Source of the DNA: Bacteroidota bacterium
Lineage (GTDB): Bacteria > Bacteroidota > Ignavibacteria > UBA10030 > UBA6906
DNA length: 54,645 bases
Reading direction: 5' to 3'
Assembly: GCA_030835135.1 (NCBI GenBank)
Contig: JAUQWO010000033.1
Span: 1-54,645, forward strand
The notes below the pieces were generated by a model. It searched no databases and was not told the DNA's origin. It saw nothing but the letters and a program-made list of their open reading frames with translations. Shown here one piece after another: positions 16,223-24,232 of the stretch. The position numbers and the translations under genes were made by a program. Each line of letters begins with the position of its first letter. The stretch's first letter is position 1.

Positions 16223-17518
16223 TCAGGGTGTGAGACGATAGATCATCCGCGGGAACGGAATGGCCTCGCGCAGATGGTCGAGTCCGCAGATCCAGGAGAC
16301 CGTGCGCTCGATGCCGAGGCCGAAGCCTGCGTGTGGCACCGATCCGTATCGGCGGAGATCCAGATACCAATCGAATGCGGATTGGGGGAGATTGTGTTCT
16401 TTGATGCGGCCGAGCAGGGCATCGAAATCGTCCTCACGCTGACTCCCGCCGATGATCTCGCCATATCCTTCCGGCGCCAGAACGTCCACGGCCAGGGCCA
16501 CCTTCGGGTTCTGCGGATCGCGCTTCATATAGAAGGCCTTCACTTCCGCCGGATAGCGGTGCACCATGACGGGCCGGTCGAACTGCTGCGACACCACCGT
16601 CTCGTCCGTGCCGCCGAGGTCATTCCCCCATTCGAATGCGATCCCGTTCTTGTGCAGGATCTCCACGGCCTCATCGTACGTGATGCGCGGGAGCGGTGCC
16701 TTGACGTTCTCCAGCATCGCCGTGTTCCGCTCGAGCAGCTTCAATTCGGCGGCGCGATCCTTCAGACACGATTGCACGACGTGCTCCAGCATGGCCTCGG
16801 CGAGGTCCATATTGTCGCTCAGGTCATTGAACGCGACCTCCGGCTCCACCATCCAGAACTCCGTGAGGTGGCGGCGCGTCTTGGATTTTTCGGCGCGGAA
16901 CGTCGGGCCGAAGACGTAGACCTTCCCGAACGCCATGGCTCCTGCTTCGCCGTACAGCTGGCCGGACTGGGTGAGATAGGCGCTGCCGAGATCGAAATAC
17001 TTCGTTTCGAACAGCGTGGAGGTCCCTTCGCACGCCGCCGGCGTGAAGATGGGCGCGTCCACCAGAGTGAACCCGCGGCCGTCGAAGAATTCACGGATCG
17101 ATTTGATGACCTGATGGCGCACGCGAAGGATCGCATGCTGCCTGCTGGAACGGAGCCACAGATGACGCCGGTCCATGAGGAAGTCGGTGCCGTGCTCCTT
17201 CGGCGTGATCGGATACTCATGCGCGATATGCAGGATCGTCAGATCCGTCACGTCGAGTTCGAACCCGCCCGGCGAGCGCTTCTCCGCCCGCACCGTGCCG
17301 GTCATCGTGAACGCGGACTCCTGGGTAAGCTCATCGAAACGGGCAAAGACCTCCTCGGACACCGCGCCCTTGGCGATCACGCCCTGAACGAATCCTGTGC
17401 CGTCGCGCATGACCAGGAAGCGGATCTTGCCGCTCGACCGTTTGTTGTACAGCCAGCCATGCAGGGTCACCTGCTGCCCCGCAACTTCGTGCAGTTGTTC
17501 GATATAGATGCGACTCAT
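16223..17518 (-). CDS. asnS: Asparagine--tRNA ligase
   Basis: Class IIb aminoacyl-tRNA synthetase of 431 residues. An N-terminal OB-fold ([19 protein letters not shown]) for anticodon binding is followed by the catalytic core: motif 2 [20 protein letters not shown] and motif 3 [15 protein letters not shown]. The residues around motif 2 and the SQLYGE-like QSGQLYGEA identify it as AsnRS rather than AspRS. ATG at 17518 (MSRIYIEQL) is chosen over an in-frame ATG at 17539; AAAGG lies upstream. It has its own promoter (17566-17594). Confidence 0.95.
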   Translation of the reverse strand: MSRIYIEQLHEVAGQQVTLHGWLYNKRSSGKIRFLVMRDGTGFVQGVIAKGAVSEEVFARFDELTQESAFTMTGTVRAEKRSPGGFELDVTDLTILHIAHEYPITPKEHGTDFLMDRRHLWLRSSRQHAILRVRHQVIKSIREFFDGRGFTLVDAPIFTPAACEGTSTLFETKYFDLGSAYLTQSGQLYGEAGAMAFGKVYVFGPTFRAEKSKTRRHLTEFWMVEPEVAFNDLSDNMDLAEAMLEHVVQSCLKDRAAELKLLERNTAMLENVKAPLPRITYDEAVEILHKNGIAFEWGNDLGGTDETVVSQQFDRPVMVHRYPAEVKAFYMKRDPQNPKVALAVDVLAPEGYGEIIGGSQREDDFDALLGRIKEHNLPQSAFDWYLDLRRYGSVPHAGFGLGIERTVSWICGLDHLREAIPFPRMIYRLTP

Positions 17519-17565
17519 CGGGAGTACCTTTGCGAACACGTTTGGATGGGGAAGAAACCGGGCGC

Positions 17566-17594
17566 AATATACGAAATCGCCATACCATCGTCAA
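17566..17594 (-). promoter_or_regulatory. Promoter of asnS
   Basis: TTGACG (17589-17594) - 17 bp - TATATT (17566-17571) on the minus strand, in the gap between nadA and asnS. The predicted transcript starts near 17559 with a leader of about 40 bases. No T-box or hairpin attenuator fits in that leader. Confidence 0.7.
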
Positions 17595-17600
17595 TCCGGA

Positions 17601-18542
17601 TCAACTCATGGCGAGCATCCGCTGGATCGGGAGCAGCGCACGTTCACGCGTGGCCTCGTCCATGCTGATCTCCGGTGTCCGGTTCTTCATGCACAGGTAG
17701 AGTTTCTCCAGCGTGTTGAGCTTCATGTACGGGCATTCATTGCAGGAGCAATTCGCCTGCGGTGGCGCCGGGATGTACTCTTTCTGCGGTGCGGCCTTCT
17801 TCATCTGATGGATGATACCCGGCTCGGTGGCGACAATGAAGCGCCCCGCCGTGCTTGTCTGAACGTGGGCCAGTAACGCCGAGGTCGACCCGATGAACGA
17901 CGCCCGGGCGAGCACGGCGGATTCGCATTCCGGATGCGCGATCACCTCCGCGTCAGGGTGTGCGAGCTGAAGCTCGATGATCTTCGCTTCGCTGAAGGTC
18001 TCGTGCACGACGCAGGAGCCATCCCACAACACCATGGAGCGACCCGTCTTCGTGCTGAGATAGCGCCCGAGATTCCGGTCCGGAGCGAACAGTATCGTCT
18101 GGTCCGCGGGGATCTGGCGAATGATCTTCTCCGCGTTGCTCGACGTGCAGATGATGTCGCTCGCTGCCTTGACCTCCGCGCTGCAATTGATGTATGTGAT
18201 GGAGACGGCTCCGGGATGCGCCTCGCGCCACGCGCGGAATGCAGGCCCGGGGGCACCTTCCGCGAGTGAGCATCCCGCCGCCAGGTCCGGCAGAAGCACG
18301 AGCTTGTCCGGATTGAGTATCTTCGCGGTCTCGGCCATGAAATGAACACCGGCGAACACGATCACATCGGCATCCGTCGAAGCGGCCTTGCGCGACAGCT
18401 CCAGGCTGTCACCGATGACATCCGCGAGGTCCTGGATCTCGGACTCCTGGTAGTAGTGCGCCAGGATCACGGCGTTCATTGCTTTCTTCAGCCTGAGGAT
18501 CTCGGTACGATAGTCGATCCCGGTGCTCTTTCCGATCATCAT
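17601..18542 (-). CDS. nadA: Quinolinate synthase NadA
   Basis: Condenses iminoaspartate with dihydroxyacetone phosphate to quinolinate, the second step of de novo NAD synthesis, using a [4Fe-4S] cluster. The 313-residue protein has the three-fold repeated domain motifs [31 protein letters not shown] and the cluster ligands. Cys91 is in AAGCSLAEG, Cys206 in AHPECES and Cys270 in [14 protein letters not shown]. The start ATG at 18542 overlaps the stop of the GT9 gene (ATGA). nadC lies 23 kb away at 41158, and nadB is not in the window, so an aspartate oxidase or dehydrogenase must be elsewhere. Confidence 0.96.
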   Translation of the reverse strand: MMIGKSTGIDYRTEILRLKKAMNAVILAHYYQESEIQDLADVIGDSLELSRKAASTDADVIVFAGVHFMAETAKILNPDKLVLLPDLAAGCSLAEGAPGPAFRAWREAHPGAVSITYINCSAEVKAASDIICTSSNAEKIIRQIPADQTILFAPDRNLGRYLSTKTGRSMVLWDGSCVVHETFSEAKIIELQLAHPDAEVIAHPECESAVLARASFIGSTSALLAHVQTSTAGRFIVATEPGIIHQMKKAAPQKEYIPAPPQANCSCNECPYMKLNTLEKLYLCMKNRTPEISMDEATRERALLPIQRMLAMS

Positions 18543-19690
18543 GATTGCTTCCTCCCTGCCGGTGCTCCCGTGCTCCCGGCCATCTCCTTGATATTCCGCA
18601 GGACTTCTTCAGCCGTGATATCCCTGATGTCGCCGAACCCGCCCTTGATATAACGATGACGCGGCCCCACTGGTGCCCATTGCCCAGGATCCGTAGGGCC
18701 AAAAAGCGAAAGCACAGGAACGCCGACCGCGGCCCCGACATGCATGATTCCCGTGTCGTTCGAGACCAGCAGATCCACCACTGAAAGACATGAAGCGACT
18801 TTTCTAATCGATTCATTTTCAATCAGTTGAACGCCAACAGCTAGTGCTGAGTGTACAGCCAGTACGGGTTCGCCATCCATCGGTCCCGAGACCATGATCA
18901 CATCGAATCCGAGCTCCCTGACAACGATATTTATAATAGAAGCATACCTCTCGGCCGGCCACCGGTTCGGCACCTTTCCTGCCCCCACATGGAAGGCGAT
19001 CCGTTTGCGCCCATCGCGCGGCGGCCACGTTTTCAATGCGTGCTCCCTCTCCTCCAATGTGAGCGCCAGGTTCAGGTCCGGACCGGGATCCGGAAGGGAG
19101 AGCGACCTCGCGACTTCCATATTCCGGACCGTCTGGTGTACCGCGCTTTGCCCTGCCCAGGACAACCGGACACTCTCCGTGTAGAAGAATGCCGATGGGT
19201 TCGCCTTCCCTTCCAGGGAGCCGACGCCGATGCGCCACCGGGCGCCGCTAACGTACGCGAGGATATCGCTGGTGGCGGACATGGAGACGGTGGCAGGGAC
19301 CAGCGCCAGGTCGAACCGGCGCGTGCGGAGCGAGCGCAGAAAGCGGACAAGCCTCAACGGATGGATCCGGCCGCCCGACAGAAACTCGCGCTTGTCGAAC
19401 AGGATCGTCTCGTTCAGCGCGGGATGGTGCAGCATCACGGCATGGTTCACCGGACTCGTCATGAGCGCGATGAATGCCTCGGGGTAGCGGGAGCGGAGCG
19501 CGCGCAAGAGCGGCGTCGCGCAAAGCATGTCGCCCAGCTGGTTATGCTGACGGATAACGAGGATCCGGCGAACAGCTCCGGGCCGGATCGGATCGGAATG
19601 TCGTTGCCGGAACAGAGCACGGGCAAGTGCAAGCGCCATCCCCTTCACGCCCCGTTCCATCCGTCGGAGATGGCCAGGCGCAGGACTCAT
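18539..19690 (-). CDS. Glycosyltransferase family 9 (heptosyltransferase-like)
   Basis: A 383-residue GT-B fold enzyme of the ADP-heptose:LPS heptosyltransferase family (GT9), which acts at the inner face of the inner membrane on lipopolysaccharide core. The N-terminal domain starts [26 protein letters not shown], read as two motifs. The C-terminal donor-binding domain has [36 protein letters not shown] and [15 protein letters not shown], typical of GT9. The start at 19690 overlaps the preceding small gene (ATGA). The stretch 18781-18950 inside it is visibly richer in A and T than its surroundings. Confidence 0.88.
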   Translation of the reverse strand: MSPAPGHLRRMERGVKGMALALARALFRQRHSDPIRPGAVRRILVIRQHNQLGDMLCATPLLRALRSRYPEAFIALMTSPVNHAVMLHHPALNETILFDKREFLSGGRIHPLRLVRFLRSLRTRRFDLALVPATVSMSATSDILAYVSGARWRIGVGSLEGKANPSAFFYTESVRLSWAGQSAVHQTVRNMEVARSLSLPDPGPDLNLALTLEEREHALKTWPPRDGRKRIAFHVGAGKVPNRWPAERYASIINIVVRELGFDVIMVSGPMDGEPVLAVHSALAVGVQLIENESIRKVASCLSVVDLLVSNDTGIMHVGAAVGVPVLSLFGPTDPGQWAPVGPRHRYIKGGFGDIRDITAEEVLRNIKEMAGSTGAPAGRKQS

Positions 19691-19923
19691 GCCCGGGGCT
19701 TTTCCTGCTTCGCATCACCCGTTGGTGGTGGGGGTGTCAGGTCTTCGAATTCCGCATCCCGGATCGTACGGCGTGCGTTCGAAGATCCCGGCCCCGGGGG
19801 GGTATTGATATCGATCCCCGCGTCACTGCCTCGCGAGGATGCTCCCATCCGCATCATGACCCGGATGATGCGCCACAGGATCCAACCGATGATGAAGAAC
19901 AAGACCAATCGCATGACACCCAT
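19687..19923 (-). CDS. Small single-helix membrane protein of unknown function
   Basis: A 78-residue protein not assigned to a family. Residues 4-22 form one hydrophobic helix (MRLVLFFIIGWILWRIIRVM) with a positively charged flank (RVMMRMG). The rest is a polar, Pro- and Gly-rich tail with TPPGPGSS and [17 protein letters not shown]. This suggests an inner-membrane anchor with a disordered cytoplasmic tail. GGAGG lies 4 nt before the ATG. It is coupled by ATGA to the GT9 gene and lies 11 nt after the deoxynucleoside kinase gene. Confidence 0.7.
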   Translation of the reverse strand: MGVMRLVLFFIIGWILWRIIRVMMRMGASSRGSDAGIDINTPPGPGSSNARRTIRDAEFEDLTPPPPTGDAKQEKPRA

Positions 19924-19934
19924 ACCACCTCCAC

Positions 19935-20612
19935 TTACGGCTGAAGCCGGGGATTATAATACTCGACCGGCGCACGCGTCGGCCGCAGGATCTCGCGCAT
20001 GAGCTGGTCATAATGATCCTTGTTCCCGACAAAATCGATCTCGGTTGCGTTCACGATCAGCAACGGTGTTGCCTTGTACCGGAAGAAAAAGTAGTTGTAC
20101 GCTTCGTTCAGCTCTTTGATGTAGGATTCCGACATGTGGTTCTCGAACGACCGGCCGCGCTGCCTGATGTTGGACATCAGCCGCGGCACACTCGACTGGA
20201 GATAGACCACAAGGTCGGGTGTCGGGATATTGTGCTCGATGCTGTTCACCAGCGTCTCGTAGAGCTTCAGTTCCTCATCCTGCAGGTTCAGGTATGCGAA
20301 GATCTTGTCCTTCTCGAAGATGTAGTCCGTGACAATGAAACTCTGGAAGAGATCGCCCTGGAACAGGTTCCGCTGCTGCTTGTACCGCGTCAACAGGAAG
20401 AAGATCTGTGTCTGGAATGCATACCGCTCGGGATCCCGATAGAAATCCTTCAGGAACGGATTCTCCTCGAATTGTTCGAGGACGACCCGGGCACCGAGGG
20501 TCTCGCCGACCATGCGGGCAAGCGTTGTCTTTCCTGCTCCGATCACACCTTCGATGGCAATGTACCGGAGGTCGGTCTGTGGTGCGGGGGCGCTATGATC
20601 CTGTGGCGACAC
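19935..20612 (-). CDS. Deoxynucleoside kinase
   Basis: A 225-residue kinase of the dCK/dGK family, which phosphorylates deoxyadenosine or deoxyguanosine for nucleotide salvage. The P-loop GVIGAGKTT is at residues 22-30. Substrate-site signatures follow: EQFEENPFLKDFY, QTQIFFLLTRYKQ, DYIFEKDKIFA and DLVVYLQSSVPRLMSNI. A Lid-type motif RQRGRSFE lies near 153. Which base is preferred cannot be told. The start is GTG at 20612, supported by AAGGAAG about 5 nt upstream. It sits 28 nt after folK, an order I recall from several Bacteroidota. Confidence 0.93.
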   Translation of the reverse strand: MSPQDHSAPAPQTDLRYIAIEGVIGAGKTTLARMVGETLGARVVLEQFEENPFLKDFYRDPERYAFQTQIFFLLTRYKQQRNLFQGDLFQSFIVTDYIFEKDKIFAYLNLQDEELKLYETLVNSIEHNIPTPDLVVYLQSSVPRLMSNIRQRGRSFENHMSESYIKELNEAYNYFFFRYKATPLLIVNATEIDFVGNKDHYDQLMREILRPTRAPVEYYNPRLQP

Positions 20613-20640
20613 GCGTTCTTCCTTGATGCATGAGCGAAGG

Positions 20641-21147
20641 TCACACGGTGATGTGATGATCGGATCTGACCACGCGTCCCTGGTCGGAACAGGCCGAGGC
20701 CATCTCCTCGACGGTCAGTCCCGTAACGGGATGGACCAGATCCGGAGCGATATCTCTGAGCGGTACGAGCACGAATCGGCGGTTGGCCAGGTCACGGTGC
20801 GGTACACACACCGCGTCGGTATCCACGACCAGGCCATCGTACAGGAGAATATCCAGGTCGATCTCACGGGGTCCCCACCGCTCATGGAGCGTCCGGCCGA
20901 GACGGGTCTCGATGTCCTTGAGTGCTGCCAGCAGGGCCGCCGGTTCGAGCTCCGTCGAGACCTCACACGCCGCGTTCAGGAACCGCGCCTGGTCGGTCTT
21001 CCCCCAGGCATCCGTCTCGTACACCGGTGAGAACCAGACCACGGAAGTTGCAGGGATCGCACGCAACGCAACAGCGGCGTCCGTCAGGTGATGGAACCGC
21101 TCCCCGACATTCGAGCCAAGTCCTATGAACGCCCTGTAGGTGCTCAT
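20641..21147 (-). CDS. folK: HPPK, hydroxymethyldihydropterin pyrophosphokinase
   Basis: Transfers pyrophosphate from ATP to 6-hydroxymethyl-7,8-dihydropterin in folate synthesis. The 168-residue protein has the whole family pattern: AFIGLGSNVGERFHHL at the start, RWGPREIDLDILLYD with the two magnesium-binding aspartates, and VPHRDLANRRFVLVPL. ATG at 21147 overlaps the folB stop codon (ATGA), so the aldolase and the kinase that uses its product are translationally coupled. Confidence 0.96.
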   Translation of the reverse strand: MSTYRAFIGLGSNVGERFHHLTDAAVALRAIPATSVVWFSPVYETDAWGKTDQARFLNAACEVSTELEPAALLAALKDIETRLGRTLHERWGPREIDLDILLYDGLVVDTDAVCVPHRDLANRRFVLVPLRDIAPDLVHPVTGLTVEEMASACSDQGRVVRSDHHITV

Positions 21148-21530
21148 CGGTGCTCGCTCGTCTCCACCTCCACATGGTCCACCACGCCCCGGACCGGCGG
21201 ATGGGGTTTCCGTATCCGGACCGTAACGGCAAGAAGCGGGGGAAACTCGGCCAGGAGCCCCTGTGCGATCATCCGTGACAGCGCCTCGAGCAGATAGTAT
21301 TTTTTCGCGAGCACCGTGGCGCCAATGAATCCATACACCCGCTCGTAGTCGACGGTGTCCTTCAGCGAATCGGTCCTGGCCGCCTCGGCAAAATTCCCAT
21401 ACAGATCCACGTCGATCTCGAATTTGCCGCCCAGATTCTGTTCATCGGCCATGACGCCGTGATAGGCGTAGAAGACCGCATTCCTGATGCGGATCACGTG
21501 GCTCGCGGTAGCACTCCCCGGTGGTTCCAT
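21144..21530 (-). CDS. folB: Dihydroneopterin aldolase
   Basis: Cleaves 7,8-dihydroneopterin to 6-hydroxymethyl-dihydropterin, the substrate of FolK encoded next. The core reads FYAYHGVMADEQNLGGKFEIDVDL, taken in two parts, then DTVDYERVYGFI and LLEALSRMIAQGLLAEFP, and VRIRKPHPPVRG. About 128 residues from ATG 21530. Earlier in-frame starts (ATG 21548, TTG 21566) exist, but a TTGATT-17-TATATT promoter ends 7 nt before 21530 and no Shine-Dalgarno is seen for any of them. This favours the 21530 start on a leaderless transcript. Confidence 0.9.
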   Translation of the reverse strand: MEPPGSATASHVIRIRNAVFYAYHGVMADEQNLGGKFEIDVDLYGNFAEAARTDSLKDTVDYERVYGFIGATVLAKKYYLLEALSRMIAQGLLAEFPPLLAVTVRIRKPHPPVRGVVDHVEVETSEHR

Positions 21531-21537
21531 GAATGAC

Positions 21538-21566
21538 AATATAGCCATAGGCAGTGGGAGAATCAA
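21538..21566 (-). promoter_or_regulatory. Leaderless promoter of folB
   Basis: TTGATT (21561-21566) - 17 bp - TATATT (21538-21543) on the minus strand, then GTCATTC and the folB ATG at 21530. Transcription should begin at or within a base or two of the start codon. The -35 hexamer overlaps the gltX stop. It would allow folB-folK and downstream genes to be expressed independently of gltX. Confidence 0.6.
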
Positions 21567-23005
21567 CCGAGAGCTGCCAGGGCACGCTCGATCCTGCGCA
21601 CGCAGACATCCCGGCCAAGGAGTTCCATCATCTCAAACAACCCGGGCCCCTTTGAGGTCCCGCTCACCGCCAGGCGCAGGGGGTGGATGAGCTTGCCCGC
21701 CCCGACACCGAGACTGCCCGCACGCTCTTTGACCACTGCCTCGAGCGCCGTCGCGGTGAATCCTTCCATCCCCCGGAGAAGCGGGACGAGGTCCTTCAGC
21801 CAACCTCCGGTCTCCGGTTTCCAGTTCTTCCTGGCCGCTTCCTCATCATAGCCCGCAGGGTCCGTGAAGAGATACACGCACCCCGTGGCGAATTCCTCCA
21901 GTGTGGTCACCCGCTCCTTCATCAGCGCCACGACCCCGGCGAGCTGCTGCTCGGAGGGCACCGGCACCCCGTGTGCCGTCAGCCGTGCGCCGATCTCCTC
22001 CACCAGCCGGGGTGTGGGGGCGGTCTTGATGTACTGCCTGTTCACCGAATCCAGCTTCTCGCTGTTGAAGACGGCGCCCGACTTCCCCACACGTTCCAGA
22101 GTGAACTCACGGACCAGCTCTTCCAGAGAGAATATCTCCCGCTCGTCGCCGGGGTTCCACCCGAGAAACGCTATGAAATTCAGAAGCGCCTCCGGAAGGT
22201 ACCCCTTCCGCATATAATCCTCGACGGCGACATCACCCTGCCGCTTGCTCAATTTCGAGCGGTCGGGATTCAGCAGGAGCGGCAGGTGAGCAAAGACCGG
22301 CAGATCCCAACCGAACGCCCGGTACAACAGGACGTGCTTCGGCGTGCTCGACAGCCATTCCTCGCCCCGGATGACGTGGGTGATCCCCATCAGGTGATCA
22401 TCCACCACGTTCGCCAGGTGGTACGTCGGATACCCGTCGGATTTCAATAACACCTGATCGTCGATCATGGCGCTTTCGAATTCCACCCGCCCCCGCACCA
22501 CGTCCTCGATCACCACTGTGGTCGCGTCCGGAACGAGGAGCCGCACCACGGAGGGCGTACCCGACGCGCGCTTCGCTTCGATCTCGGAAGGCGTGAGCAT
22601 CAGCGCGCGGCGGTCATACTTCGGGGTGAGCTTCTGCCGTTCCTGCTCCGCCTTCATCGCTTCCAGCTCTTCCGCGGTGTCGAAGGCATAATACGCGTGG
22701 CCATCACGGATGAGTTGCTCCGCATACTCGCGATACAACGACAGGCGTTCCGACTGGACGTACGGTCCGCGGTCCCCACCCACGCCGGGGCCTTCGTCGA
22801 ACTGCAATCCGGCCCACCCGAGGGTCCTGATGAGGTTCTCGACCGCCCCCTCAACATACCGCGTGCGGTCCGTATCCTCGATGCGCAAAAGGAATGCGCC
22901 TCCGTGCTTCTTCGCGAAGAGATAGTTGTAGAGAGCCGTACGAAGGCCGCCGACGTGGAGATACCCTGTCGGACTCGGAGCAAAGCGAACGCGAACCGTG
23001 GACAC
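21563..23005 (-). CDS. gltX: Glutamate--tRNA ligase
   Basis: Class I synthetase of 480 residues. The HIGH-type motif is PSPTGYLHVGGLRTALYNYL at the N-terminus and the KMSKS-type motif is DRSKLSKRQGDVAVEDY near residue 250. The C-terminal helical domain for anticodon recognition is complete. The start is GTG at 23005. Whether it is discriminating (tRNA-Glu only) or also charges tRNA-Gln cannot be decided by eye; asnS is present nearby, so at least asparagine is charged directly. Confidence 0.96.
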   Translation of the reverse strand: MSTVRVRFAPSPTGYLHVGGLRTALYNYLFAKKHGGAFLLRIEDTDRTRYVEGAVENLIRTLGWAGLQFDEGPGVGGDRGPYVQSERLSLYREYAEQLIRDGHAYYAFDTAEELEAMKAEQERQKLTPKYDRRALMLTPSEIEAKRASGTPSVVRLLVPDATTVVIEDVVRGRVEFESAMIDDQVLLKSDGYPTYHLANVVDDHLMGITHVIRGEEWLSSTPKHVLLYRAFGWDLPVFAHLPLLLNPDRSKLSKRQGDVAVEDYMRKGYLPEALLNFIAFLGWNPGDEREIFSLEELVREFTLERVGKSGAVFNSEKLDSVNRQYIKTAPTPRLVEEIGARLTAHGVPVPSEQQLAGVVALMKERVTTLEEFATGCVYLFTDPAGYDEEAARKNWKPETGGWLKDLVPLLRGMEGFTATALEAVVKERAGSLGVGAGKLIHPLRLAVSGTSKGPGLFEMMELLGRDVCVRRIERALAALG

Positions 23006-23039
23006 AGCTGACCTGCGTTTTTGAGAGAGGACGAGGCGA

Positions 23040-23064
23040 TCCCGCCACGCACTGCGTGGCGGGA
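23040..23064. repeat. Perfect inverted repeat between btuG-like gene and gltX
   Basis: TCCCGCCACGC (23040-23050), loop ACT, GCGTGGCGGGA (23054-23064): an 11-bp perfect stem. Neither strand has a T-run after it, so it is not a classical intrinsic terminator. It could end the B12 transcript through Rho or processing, or form a stem at the 5' end of the gltX mRNA. Confidence 0.7.
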
Positions 23065-23107
23065 CGCATCATATAATGTAGAGAAATACCGGAGGAATTG
23101 CCACCGC

Positions 23108-24175
23108 TCATCGTTTGAACGCGAAGACGGCAGGCCCTTTCTGCACGGTCAGGGTCCGCTTCAGCGTCAGGGCCTGCGAATACACCCGCACCTCGCCCTT
23201 CCCCGCAAAGTTCTTCGCATCGGCGGCGTACACGTCACCTGATGATGCATCCACGGCCATTCCGTAATACGTTCCCGGGATCGCAGAGGCCGAGAGGGTT
23301 TTCGAGGTGATCACATACCGGTAGACGGGGCCACCATAGTAGCTCCCCGGGGTGACCCCGATGAAGAAGATGTCGCCGTTCGTTCCCGCAGACACCGTTC
23401 CCCAGAGCGGATCGTTCACGATGATCGAATCCTGGACGGACCGCGAGGCCGCATTGATCCTGTAGACTCCTCCCGGTACGGCGGGCACACTGTAGGGGTT
23501 CCCTGTGCATGCAACGAAGATCGAGCCATCGGCGGCTCTCGTGATACCCGTCGGACCTTCCCGCAGTGTGAGGGTCTTTGTCACCGCGAGTGGCGCGACA
23601 TGCACAACGCTTACTGTCCTGCCCGAGCCATAGCCGGAATTGCAGACGTACAGAACGTCTCCATCGAGAAGCATCTCCTGTGGGTTCGGCCCCACGGCAA
23701 CCGTATCCACGACATTCAGCGTCGCAAGATCAAGTGCTACCACGGCGTTGCGGTAGAGTTCCGTCACGTACAGCCGGCTCCGGACGGAATCCAGTACCAT
23801 GCTGTGTGGGACCCGGCCCGGATAGAACATGGATTGAACGATGTGATGATCGGCGGTACTCACGACCACGATGTTCTCCGACCCGCTCATCAGGACATAG
23901 AGTTTGTCCCGGAAGAGGATCATGTCATCTCCCGTGTTCCCCAGGTGTTGTCCGGCGTTCGCCCCTTCTACGACATCCACGGAGACCGTATCGCGGCCCA
24001 GATCATACAGGGAGAGCCGCGCCCCGGCAGCATCGGCGAAATCGCCCTCATTGAGGACATACACGCCCCGGGCAGCCGGAATGGCCGCCGAAGGAGTCTC
24101 GGGCGACGCAGGATCCTTCGAGCACGAAGACAGAAAAGCAAAAAGCGGAAGCGCGATCAGGCAAAGACGTTTCAT
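23108..24175 (-). CDS. btuG: BtuG-like beta-propeller surface lipoprotein
   Basis: A 355-residue lipoprotein: the signal peptide ends in a lipobox LSSC (Cys18, from ATG 24175). The mature part is a YncE/DUF5074-type seven-bladed propeller with repeated strands such as GVYVLNEGDF, LYVLMSGSENIVVVS, RLYVTELYRNAVVALDL, VLYVCNSGYG and GDVYAADAKNF. In Bacteroides, BtuG proteins are surface lipoproteins of this fold that capture cobalamin with very high affinity and pass it to BtuB. The gene lies 57 nt downstream of a riboswitch-controlled btuB, so the same role is inferred. ATG 24175 is preferred over 24184 because AAAAGG directly abuts the earlier ATG. Confidence 0.8.
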   Translation of the reverse strand: MKRLCLIALPLFAFLSSCSKDPASPETPSAAIPAARGVYVLNEGDFADAAGARLSLYDLGRDTVSVDVVEGANAGQHLGNTGDDMILFRDKLYVLMSGSENIVVVSTADHHIVQSMFYPGRVPHSMVLDSVRSRLYVTELYRNAVVALDLATLNVVDTVAVGPNPQEMLLDGDVLYVCNSGYGSGRTVSVVHVAPLAVTKTLTLREGPTGITRAADGSIFVACTGNPYSVPAVPGGVYRINAASRSVQDSIIVNDPLWGTVSAGTNGDIFFIGVTPGSYYGGPVYRYVITSKTLSASAIPGTYYGMAVDASSGDVYAADAKNFAGKGEVRVYSQALTLKRTLTVQKGPAVFAFKR

Positions 24176-24232
24176 GGACTTCATCCTTTTTCACGGTGAA
24201 CAAGGGCCGTTGGCGGCCGAGGGAACTGGTCT

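Noticed and set aside
23065-23107. A gltX promoter with TATGAT as the -10 (23068-23073)
   Set aside because: No acceptable -35 hexamer is found at 16-18 bp, so I did not list it as a feature.
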